A stretch of 5,098 nt of DNA from Holophagaceae bacterium UBA706 (GTDB taxonomy: Bacteria > Acidobacteriota > Holophagae > Holophagales > Holophagaceae): positions 1 to 5,098 of the forward strand of contig DBME01000377.1 in the NCBI GenBank assembly GCA_002298155.1, in the 5' to 3' direction. The notes under the pieces are model-generated. The model saw only the letters and a list, made by a program, of their open reading frames with translations, was not told the DNA's origin and searched no databases. Every line of letters starts with the position of its first letter. Position 1 is the stretch's first letter. Shown here one piece after another: positions 1-5,098 of this stretch. The translations under genes were made by a program, and so were the position numbers.

Positions 1-269
1 AGGCGGAGCCCCCCGAGGCGGTGGCGCGGGCCCTGGCCGGCACCCGGTGGGCCGCGGGCTGCGACCTGTGCCAGGAGGCCTGCCCCTGGAACCACGCCCC
101 GCTCTGGGGCGACGCGGGCCTCTGGGGCGGCCCCAGCCCGCTCCACACCCAGCCCGCGGAGCTGGGACGCATGGGCGTGGGGCGGTGGCAATCCCTCACG
201 CGGAAGACCGCGCTGCGCCGCGTCAGGCACCGCCACTGGCTGGCAACCCTGGGCCGGATCCTGCCCTGA
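1..269 (+). CDS. queG: Epoxyqueuosine reductase QueG, C-terminal fragment (5' end outside the window)
   Basis: QueG is a cytoplasmic cobalamin- and iron-sulfur-dependent enzyme that reduces epoxyqueuosine to queuosine at the wobble base of GUN-anticodon tRNAs. The reading frame is open from base 3 and ends at TGA 267-269, leaving 88 codons. The decisive motif is GCDLCQEACPWN (visible residues 19-30), matching the family hallmark CDxCQxxCPWN, which supplies cysteines of the second [4Fe-4S] cluster (C20, C23, C27 of the fragment). It is followed by a Trp/Leu-rich linker and a basic helix (LTRKTALRRVRHRHWLATLG) like the family's usual C-terminus. The cobalamin domain and first cluster must lie to the left. 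A GTG at 21-23 could be read as a start, but it falls within the conserved domain just before the cluster motif, so it is internal. Another 2[4Fe-4S] ferredoxin-like protein is possible, but the CPWN motif favours QueG. Confidence 0.9.
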   Translation, partial: AEPPEAVARALAGTRWAAGCDLCQEACPWNHAPLWGDAGLWGGPSPLHTQPAELGRMGVGRWQSLTRKTALRRVRHRHWLATLGRILP

Positions 270-279
270 GGGCCTTTTT
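263..279 (+). terminator. Short terminator-like hairpin at the queG stop
   Basis: GCCC (263-266) and GGGC (270-273) pair across a three-base loop that is the queG stop codon TGA, and are followed by C and five T's (275-279). The arrangement is that of an intrinsic terminator, but a 4-bp stem is short, so it may be weak or act together with the second hairpin just downstream. Confidence 0.3.
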
Positions 280-308
280 GGTTTAAACCCGGGGGTTTTT
301 TCTATAAC
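278..308 (+). promoter_or_regulatory. Candidate sigma-70-type promoter for speA
   Basis: TATAAC at 303-308 matches five of six positions of the -10 consensus and would give a leader of about 30 bases before the speA start. The upstream -35 is poor: TTGGTT at 278-283 matches three of six and sits 19 bases away, longer than ideal. If real, the promoter overlaps the terminator hairpin of the upstream gene. This is pattern matching only. Confidence 0.25.
285..301 (+). terminator. Probable intrinsic terminator after queG
   Basis: AAACC (285-289) pairs with GGTTT (294-298) around a CGGG loop, or AAACCC with GGGTTT with a tighter loop. The T run covers 296-301. A run of six T's is striking in such GC-rich DNA, and the position between queG and the speA ribosome binding site is right for ending queG transcripts. 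The stem is short and its 3' arm overlaps the T run, so strength is uncertain. Confidence 0.45.
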
Positions 309-330
309 GTGGCACTTGGGGAAACCCACC

Positions 331-337
331 GGAGAAG
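331..337 (+). promoter_or_regulatory. Ribosome binding site of speA
   Basis: GGAGAAG ends six bases before the ATG at 344. An in-frame TAG (341-343) stands immediately before the ATG, so no longer version of the protein is possible and this site fixes the start. Confidence 0.75.
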
Positions 338-343
338 ACCTAG

Positions 344-2245
344 ATGGCCATAAAGAACTTCACGATCCAGGACGCGATGACGATGTACGGCGTCAAGGAA
401 TGGGGCTACGGGTTCTTCGGGGTCAACAGCAAGGGGCATCTGGTCGTCCATCCCACCCGGGACGAGAACCTCTCCTGCGACGTCTACGACATCGTCAACC
501 ATCTCCGGAAGAAGGGCGTCGCCACCCCGCTGGTGCTGCGCTTCCCCCAGATCCTGTCGGCCCGGGTCACCGAACTGAACGAGGCCTTCCACAAGGCCAT
601 GCGCGAGTACGACTACGCCGGCGGCTACCAGGGCGTCTACCCCGTGAAGACCAACCAGATCAAGGAAGTGGTCGATCAGGTGGTGAAGGCGGGCTACAAG
701 TACCGCTACGGCCTCGAGGCCGGCTCCAAGCCCGAGCTGATGATCGCCCTCTCCATGAACCTCCATCCCGACGCCCTGGTCACCTGCAACGGGTACAAGG
801 ACGAGGCGTTCATCCGCATGGCCCTGCTGGCGCGCAAGGCCGGCCGCAACGTCCTGATCACCGTCGAGAAGATGACCGAACTGCCCCTGATCCTCAAGGT
901 GGCCAAGGACCTGAAGGTGGAGCCCCTGCTGGGGCTGCGCTTCAAGCTCAACGCCATGGGCAGCGGCAAGTGGGAAAGCTCCGCGGGCGACCACGCCAAG
1001 TTCGGGCTGAACACGCAGGAGCTCATCGAGGCCGTGGAGACGCTTGAGCGCAAGGGGCTCCTGGACTCCGTGGTGGAGCTCCACTTCCACATCGGCAGCC
1101 AGATCACCGACATCCGGAAGGTCAAGACCGCCATGAAGGAGGCCACCCGGATGTACGCCAAGCTCTACAAGCGCGGCGTGCCCCTGAAGTACCTCAACGT
1201 GGGCGGCGGCCTGGGCGTGGACTACGACGGCAGCCGCACCACCTTCAGCTCCTCCATGAACTACACCGTGGAGGAATACGCCTCGGACGTGGTCTACACC
1301 ACCCAGGACGTGTGCACCCAGGAACAGGTGCCCGTGCCCAACCTCCTCAGCGAGTCCGGCCGCGCCGTCTCCGCCTTCCACGAAGTGGTGGTGGTGGACA
1401 TCATCGGCCTCATCGACACGACCCACACCAAGTACCGCGTCGAACTCACGGGGAACGAGGCCCAAGTGCTCAAGGAGCTGGCCTACACCCGCGACAACCT
1501 CTCCGTGAAGAACTTCGCCGAGATGTACCACGACGCCATCACCCAGAAGGACGAGCTCATCACCCTGTTCAACCTGGGCTACCTCAGCCTGGACGACCGG
1601 GCCAAGGGCGAGATCCTCTTCTGGGAGGTGTGCCGGAAGCTCTCGAAGATCTTCAGCTACAAGAGCCTGAAATACATCCCCGAGGAGTTCCAGGACCTGA
1701 GCAAGTCGCTGGCCGACAAGCTCATCGCCAACTTCAGCCTCTTCCAGTCCATGCCCGACCACTGGGCCATCGACCAGCTCTTTCCGGTGATGCCCATCCA
1801 CCGGCTCAAGGAGCGCCCCACCATCTCCGCGACCCTGTGCGACATCACCTGCGACAGCGACGGCAAGATGGAGAAGTTCATCGACCTCAAGGACGTGCGG
1901 GACGAGATCCCCCTCCACGAGCCCAAGAGCGGCGAACCCTACTTCCTGGCCTTCTTCCTCACCGGCGCCTACCAGGACATCCTGGGCATGCGCCACAACC
2001 TCTTCGGCTCGCCCACCGAGGCCCACGTGGTGGTGAACGAGGACGAGGACTTCAAGATCCAGCAGATCATCCCGGGCGACACCATGGACCACGTCCTGCG
2101 CAGCGTCCACTACGATCCCGACGAGCTGGTGGAAGGCCCCACCCGCCGGCGGCAGAGCAAGAGCGACGCCGGGGAGGCCCTCAAGGCCATGCTCACCGAG
2201 CAGCGCGGGAAGCCCACGTACCTGGAGATGGGCGACCACCATTAG
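344..2245 (+). CDS. speA: Biosynthetic arginine decarboxylase SpeA
   Basis: SpeA is a PLP-dependent fold-III (alanine-racemase-like) decarboxylase converting L-arginine to agmatine and CO2, the first step of the agmatine route to putrescine and spermidine. The 633-residue length fits the family (roughly 630-660). Visible landmarks are: the N-terminal W-G-Y-G-F-F segment (20-25); the PLP lysine K102 in YPVKTNQ; ELHFHIGSQ (245-253); the glycine loop GGGLGVDYDGS (287-297); ESGRA (337-341) near the PLP phosphate; a helical insertion at about 375-470, as in known arginine decarboxylases; CDITCDSDGK (499-508), carrying the conserved Cys-Asp that completes the active site across the dimer; and GAYQDILGMRHNLFG (541-555). 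All expected catalytic elements are intact. The start is fixed by the in-frame TAG just upstream and a good ribosome binding site. No agmatinase or agmatine deiminase gene lies within the window, so the next pathway step must be encoded elsewhere. Confidence 0.96.
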   Translation: MAIKNFTIQDAMTMYGVKEWGYGFFGVNSKGHLVVHPTRDENLSCDVYDIVNHLRKKGVATPLVLRFPQILSARVTELNEAFHKAMREYDYAGGYQGVYPVKTNQIKEVVDQVVKAGYKYRYGLEAGSKPELMIALSMNLHPDALVTCNGYKDEAFIRMALLARKAGRNVLITVEKMTELPLILKVAKDLKVEPLLGLRFKLNAMGSGKWESSAGDHAKFGLNTQELIEAVETLERKGLLDSVVELHFHIGSQITDIRKVKTAMKEATRMYAKLYKRGVPLKYLNVGGGLGVDYDGSRTTFSSSMNYTVEEYASDVVYTTQDVCTQEQVPVPNLLSESGRAVSAFHEVVVVDIIGLIDTTHTKYRVELTGNEAQVLKELAYTRDNLSVKNFAEMYHDAITQKDELITLFNLGYLSLDDRAKGEILFWEVCRKLSKIFSYKSLKYIPEEFQDLSKSLADKLIANFSLFQSMPDHWAIDQLFPVMPIHRLKERPTISATLCDITCDSDGKMEKFIDLKDVRDEIPLHEPKSGEPYFLAFFLTGAYQDILGMRHNLFGSPTEAHVVVNEDEDFKIQQIIPGDTMDHVLRSVHYDPDELVEGPTRRRQSKSDAGEALKAMLTEQRGKPTYLEMGDHH

Positions 2246-2249
2246 GCTC

Positions 2250-2318
2250 ACCCCGGGGGTCTGACCGGCATCGCACCGAGGCTGCCGGCGCCGGAGGCCT
2301 GTGGAAACCACGATGCCG
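2250..2318 (+). repeat. Nested inverted repeats in the speA 3' region
   Basis: Arms CGGCATCG (2266-2273) and CGATGCCG (2311-2318) are perfect 8-base reverse complements. Between them AGGC (2279-2282) can pair with GCCT (2297-2300) around a 10-base palindrome CCGGCGCCGG (2285-2294). An alternative fold pairs CCGGCA (2265-2270) with TGCCGG (2283-2288). Just upstream, ACCCCGGGGGT (2250-2260) is itself self-complementary. There is no T run, but an AU-rich stretch (2321-2332) follows the outer arm. It could be an atypical terminator, an mRNA 3'-end stabilising structure, or chance pairing in GC-rich DNA. Confidence 0.35.
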
Positions 2319-2330
2319 ACTTATAAATAT

Positions 2331-2360
2331 TTGAACCATTCGAGCTTCAGCGGGTCATAG
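2331..2360 (+). promoter_or_regulatory. Candidate promoter in the AT-rich island before the propeller gene
   Basis: The stretch from about 2321 to 2340 is sharply AT-rich against a very GC-rich background. TTGAAC (2331-2336) matches four of six -35 positions, preceded by an A/T tract that could act as an UP element. The best -10 at proper distance is only TCATAG (2355-2360), a weak match. Alternatively TATAAA (2322-2327), a five-of-six -10, could be used with no recognisable -35. A promoter somewhere in this gap is likely because the gap is 148 bases long; its exact position is unsure. Confidence 0.3.
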
Positions 2361-2383
2361 GAGTAACCTCTAAGGTCCGATCC

Positions 2384-2387
2384 GGAG
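2384..2387 (+). promoter_or_regulatory. Ribosome binding site of the propeller gene
   Basis: GGAG lies six bases before the ATG at 2394. An in-frame stop (TAA 2364-2366) and the absence of any start codon between it and 2394 settle the start. Confidence 0.65.
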
Positions 2388-2393
2388 CCCGCC

Positions 2394-3410
2394 ATGTTCA
2401 TTCTTCCTTCCCTCCTCCTCACCCTGGGCGTCACCCCGGCGCCGCCCCCTCCCCCCGCGGCCGAGCCGCGCGGCATCGTCGAGAGCCTCAAGGTAGGCGG
2501 CGAAGGCGGGTGGGACTACATCACGCTGGACGCCAAGGCGGGCCGGCTCTACGTTCCCCGGTCCACCCACGTGATGGTGCTGGACCTCAAGGGCAAGGTC
2601 CTGGGCGACATTCCGGGCACGGCCGGCGTGCACGGCGTGGCCCTGGCCCGGGACCTGGACCTGGGCTTCGCCAGCAACGGCAGGGCCAACACCATGACGG
2701 TGTTCAAACTCTCGACCCTGGCCGTGGTGAAGGAGGTCAAGACCACCGGCGACAACCCCGACGCGATCCTCTATGAGCCCGCCACCGGGACGGTCTTCAC
2801 CTTCAACGGCAAGGGCCAGAACGCCACGGTGTTCGACGCCCGGACCCTCGAGGTGAAGGGCACCCTGCCCATGGGCGGCAAGCCCGAGTTCTCCGTCTGC
2901 GACGGCAAGGGGCAGGTCTTCGTGAACGTGGAGGACACGTCCGAGCTCCTCTCCATCAACGCCCGCACCCTCAAGGTCGAGGCGCGCTGGTCCCTGAAGC
3001 CTCTGGAGGAGCCCTCCGGGCTGGCCATGGACGTGGCCGGCAAGCGCCTCTTCTCCGTGGGCCGCAACAAGCTCATGGCCGTGGTGGACGCCACCAGCGG
3101 CAAGCTCGTGACCACCCTGCCCATCGGCGCGGGCTGCGACGGCGCGGACTTCGATCCGGCCACGGGCATCGCCTACGCCTCCAACGGGGAAGGCAGCCTC
3201 ACCCTGGCCAAGGCCGATGCCGCCGGCATCTACAAGGTCCTGGCCACGGTGCCCACCCAGCCGGGCGCCAGGACCATGGTCGTCGACCCCGGCACCCACC
3301 TCGTATACCTGCCCACGGCCCAGTGGGGCCCCGCGCCCGCGGCCAGGCCGGGTGAGCGCTCCCGTCCTCCCATGGTCCCGGGCAGTTTCCACATCCTGGT
3401 CGTCCGTTGA
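2394..3410 (+). CDS. Exported YncE-like beta-propeller protein
   Basis: This 338-residue protein has a hydrophobic N-terminus (about residues 1-16), a Pro/Ala linker (17-27) and then about seven repeats of some 40 residues, each with a 'DP/DA-x-TG-x-(L/V/I)-(Y/F)-V' strand pattern and a following 'V-x-D-x-x-T-(G/L)-K-V' strand. Rough blades: 40-72, 79-118, 119-161, 162-200, 207-245, 248-286, 291-338. The last strand SFHILVV (331-337) probably closes the ring with the N-terminal IVESLKV (28-34). This is the layout of the YncE/NHL-type seven-bladed propellers of the periplasm or cell surface, which usually bind other molecules; no catalytic residue set is apparent. The last blade carries a Pro/Arg-rich loop (310-329). 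The signal peptide is unusual in having no Lys or Arg before the hydrophobic stretch, and there is no lipobox cysteine. The gene overlaps the next one by three bases, so it is probably first in a two-gene operon. Substrate or partner unknown. Confidence 0.8.
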   Translation: MFILPSLLLTLGVTPAPPPPPAAEPRGIVESLKVGGEGGWDYITLDAKAGRLYVPRSTHVMVLDLKGKVLGDIPGTAGVHGVALARDLDLGFASNGRANTMTVFKLSTLAVVKEVKTTGDNPDAILYEPATGTVFTFNGKGQNATVFDARTLEVKGTLPMGGKPEFSVCDGKGQVFVNVEDTSELLSINARTLKVEARWSLKPLEEPSGLAMDVAGKRLFSVGRNKLMAVVDATSGKLVTTLPIGAGCDGADFDPATGIAYASNGEGSLTLAKADAAGIYKVLATVPTQPGARTMVVDPGTHLVYLPTAQWGPAPAARPGERSRPPMVPGSFHILVVR

Positions 3411-4147
3411 CGGGACGTTCCTCCCGTTCCCTCCGTCTGGGCCTGGCCCTCCTGTGCGCGGGCCAGGTGTTCGCGGGCCCGCCCTACCTCACCGACGACC
3501 CCGAACCCGTGGACCTCCACCACTGGGAGATCTTCCTGTTCGCCCAGGGCCAGACCAGCGCGGGGGCTCGCTCAGGCATCTTTCCGGCGGTGGAGGCGAA
3601 CTACGGCCCCTTCCGCAACGCCCAGATCCAGGTGCAGGTCCCCATGGCCTACGCGGACGGGAGCGACGGGCGGCTCCGCCATGGCCTGGGGGATCTCCAG
3701 GTGGGCTTCAAATACCGCTTCCTGGAGGAGGAGAGCGCCGGCGTGCAGGTTTCGGCCTATCCCCAGATCCAGGTTCCCACCGGGCGCGAGGAGGAGGGCC
3801 TCGGCGGGGGGCACTACCGGATCTTCCTGCCCGTATGGCTCCAGAAATCCTTCGGGGCGTGGTCCGTGTGCGGCGGCGGCGGGTGGTGGCGCAACCCCGG
3901 CGCCGACGAACGCGACTTCGCCGTGGGCGGGCTCCTGGTGCAGCGGCAGTTCGGCGAGACCGCCTTCCTGGGGCTGGAGGTCTTCCACCAGCAGGCGTCC
4001 TCCACCGAAGCCCCGGCCTCCACGGCCTGGAACGTCGGCGGGGGGATCACCCTGTCGCCCCATCTGCAGGCCATCGCCAGCGGGGGGCGGACCTTCAGCG
4101 GGCCATCGGGAAGCCAGTTCTACGTGGGACTGCGCGGAACCCTCTGA
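3407..4147 (+). CDS. Predicted outer-membrane beta-barrel protein (phenol-degradation MetA-like / transporter-like family)
   Basis: This 246-residue protein begins with a classical signal peptide: basic N-region (residues 4-10), hydrophobic core, and a likely cleavage site VFA|GPP after residue 23. The mature start GPPYLTDDPEPVDLHHWE (24-41) and the later GLGDLQVGFKYRF (93-105), YPQIQVPTG (118-126) and LPVWLQKSFGAW (141-152) resemble a family of outer-membrane proteins often annotated 'transporter' or 'putative MetA-pathway of phenol degradation'. Alternating polar/hydrophobic strands with aromatic and glycine residues continue to the end (SQFYVGLRGTL), as in beta-barrels. Substrate unknown; the phenol name should not be taken literally. 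The start is a TTG whose last two bases belong to the preceding gene's TGA (TTGA at 3407-3410). An in-frame TGA at 3353-3355 with no ATG, GTG or TTG in between makes it the first possible start. No clear ribosome binding site is seen, which suggests coupling to translation of the propeller gene. Confidence 0.75.
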   Translation: MTGRSSRSLRLGLALLCAGQVFAGPPYLTDDPEPVDLHHWEIFLFAQGQTSAGARSGIFPAVEANYGPFRNAQIQVQVPMAYADGSDGRLRHGLGDLQVGFKYRFLEEESAGVQVSAYPQIQVPTGREEEGLGGGHYRIFLPVWLQKSFGAWSVCGGGGWWRNPGADERDFAVGGLLVQRQFGETAFLGLEVFHQQASSTEAPASTAWNVGGGITLSPHLQAIASGGRTFSGPSGSQFYVGLRGTL

Positions 4148-5098
4148 TCAGGCCGGGAACAGGATCTTGACCCGTTCCACATGCTGCTCCATCTCCTTGT
4201 GGAGGAGCTTCACGCCCCGGCGCACCAGGCGCATGGCCTCGATGCTCTGGCGGGTCTCGTCCAGGCGCCGGGCGTCCGTGGGGTCCTTCACGAGGCGGTG
4301 GATCCCGGAGACCATGCGCAGGATGTGGATCTCCATGTGGTCGGCGTCGCCGGGCACCACCGGGTCGTGGTGATGGGCGCACAGCTCCCGCAGGTGGGCG
4401 GGAAGGTTCCAGATGTCATGGGCGGCGCACCCCACCTCCACGTGCACCCGCTCCAGGACCTCGTCCACCACGGCGGGGGGGATTTCCGGGTCCACCTCGC
4501 CGGCGATGATCAGCTTGGCCAGGGAACGCAGGGCCAGGGACTTGCCGATGTCATGGAACATCCCCGCCAGGAAGGCGCGGTCCGCGCGTCCCACGTGCTG
4601 CTCGAAGGCGAACTGGCTGGCCCCGAAGGCCACGGCCATGGTGTCCGTGAACAGCCCGTTCCACCGGTCCCCGAAGACCTCGTACTCCACGCGCAGGGCC
4701 ACGTCGAACAGGGTGCGCCCGGCAACGCCCGCGGCGATCTCGCCCACGCCCCGCAGGCCGATGCGCATGACCGCCATGCGCATGTCGTTGATCTCGGTGC
4801 CGCGGCTGTAGAGGGCCGAATTGGCCACCCGCAGGACGTTGATGGAGATGGCCGGGTCGGGGCTGATGGCCTTGAGGAGCCGGGCCATGTCCACGTCCGG
4901 CTCGTTGAGCAGGTCGATGATCTGCACCGCCAGGGCGGGGAAGGAGGTGGGCGAGGGCCGGTCCTTTTCGGAATGGGCCCGCACCAGGGCCGCGAGGCGG
5001 TCCGCCAGTTCCCGCTCCGCGTCGCCCAGGCCCGGCGAGGGCGGCTCGGCGGCGCCGGAGAGGAGCGCCCAGGGCCCGTCGAAGGGGTCCGGCGCTTC
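4148..5098 (-). CDS. HDOD-domain signal-transduction protein, 5' end outside the window
   Basis: HDOD domains are HD-superfamily relatives, usually without enzyme activity, found in bacterial regulators of motility, chemotaxis, cell cycle and cyclic-di-GMP networks. The minus-strand frame stays open from the stop at 4148-4150 to the window edge (316 visible codons). A GTG at 4982-4984 gives a 278-residue version, but it has no ribosome binding site, and the 38 codons before it are open and protein-like (ending ELADRLAALV), so the true start is probably beyond 5098. Counting from that GTG: HDOD signature FPALAVQIIDLLNEP (15-29), then ISPDPAISINVLRVANSALY (40-59); the HD-like part has FHDIGK (143-148), H181 in HVEVG and AHHHDP (203-208). 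The first histidine expected in active HD enzymes (the 'WxHS' helix) appears replaced in FTDTMAVAF (112-120), and no GYP motif is seen, so it is probably not a phosphodiesterase. Further domains could lie upstream. Confidence 0.85.
   Translation of the reverse strand, partial: EAPDPFDGPWALLSGAAEPPSPGLGDAERELADRLAALVRAHSEKDRPSPTSFPALAVQIIDLLNEPDVDMARLLKAISPDPAISINVLRVANSALYSRGTEINDMRMAVMRIGLRGVGEIAAGVAGRTLFDVALRVEYEVFGDRWNGLFTDTMAVAFGASQFAFEQHVGRADRAFLAGMFHDIGKSLALRSLAKLIIAGEVDPEIPPAVVDEVLERVHVEVGCAAHDIWNLPAHLRELCAHHHDPVVPGDADHMEIHILRMVSGIHRLVKDPTDARRLDETRQSIEAMRLVRRGVKLLHKEMEQHVERVKILFPA

Noticed and set aside
281..288. GTTTAAAC palindrome considered as an operator
   Set aside because: Eight bases only, lying within the terminator-like region; no second copy and no neighbouring regulator gene support it.
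288..296. CCCGGGGGT occurs both before speA (288-296) and after it (2252-2260), considered as flanking repeats of an inserted unit
   Set aside because: Nine bases of pure G/C-rich sequence recur easily at this composition, there are no other insertion signs, and each copy sits in its own local hairpin.
302..2311. A 669-codon open frame on the minus strand covering all of speA
   Set aside because: It is antisense to a complete gene with every catalytic motif. In GC-rich genes with G/C third positions, reverse-frame stops are rare, so long antisense frames arise by chance. The translation is low-complexity (Val/Leu/Gly/His-rich) and resembles no family.
1312..2334. A 340-codon plus-strand frame overlapping the second half of speA and running into the gap
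   Set aside because: Arg/Pro/His-rich shadow translation of a well-conserved gene. No frameshift is needed, because speA itself is uninterrupted.
2370..3392. A 340-codon minus-strand open frame opposite the propeller gene
   Set aside because: Same composition effect; Gly/Ala/His/Arg-rich translation without domains, and it spans the gap holding the propeller gene's ribosome binding site.
3217..4170. A 317-codon plus-strand frame spanning the propeller/barrel boundary, considered as a possible fusion
   Set aside because: Its translation is Pro/Arg/Gly-rich with no signal peptide or strand pattern, while the other frame gives a proper signal peptide and barrel motifs.

Overview
The window is high-GC bacterial DNA, densely coding, with five protein genes and only two short intergenic gaps (74 and 148 bases). 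No RNA gene, insertion sequence, CRISPR array or phage gene is visible. The outer-membrane-barrel-type protein and two exported proteins point to a diderm (Gram-negative) bacterium. The overall flavour (GC-rich codons, a YncE-type propeller with a Pro-rich last-blade loop, HDOD signalling protein) would suit an acidobacterium of the Holophaga/Geothrix kind or a deltaproteobacterium-like lineage. That placement is an impression, not something the sequence proves.

Layout. (1) Bases 1-269, plus strand: the C-terminal end of epoxyqueuosine reductase QueG (queuosine tRNA modification), cut by the left edge. (2) Bases 263-343: terminator-like hairpins, a candidate promoter and a good ribosome binding site. 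(3) Bases 344-2245, plus strand: complete biosynthetic arginine decarboxylase SpeA (arginine to agmatine, first step of polyamine synthesis). (4) Bases 2246-2393: a gap with nested inverted repeats, then an AT-rich island and candidate promoter. (5) Bases 2394-3410, plus strand: exported YncE-like beta-propeller. (6) Bases 3407-4147, plus strand: a predicted outer-membrane beta-barrel of the 'MetA-pathway of phenol degradation'/transporter-like type, starting at a TTG that overlaps the stop of the propeller gene. (7) Bases 4148-5098, minus strand: HDOD-domain signalling protein, tail-to-tail with the barrel gene and still open at the right edge.

Functional links. The only pair that looks like a working unit is propeller plus barrel: both have signal peptides, and the genes overlap by three bases, so they are probably co-transcribed and translationally coupled. 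QueG and SpeA are housekeeping enzymes with no evident link to each other; no agmatine-using enzyme (SpeB, AguA, AguB) is present here. I see no convincing novel defence, mobile or RNA system. The points worth a second look are the overlapping start, the uncharacterised exported pair, the folded speA 3' region, the altered HD site and the zero-length convergent junction.
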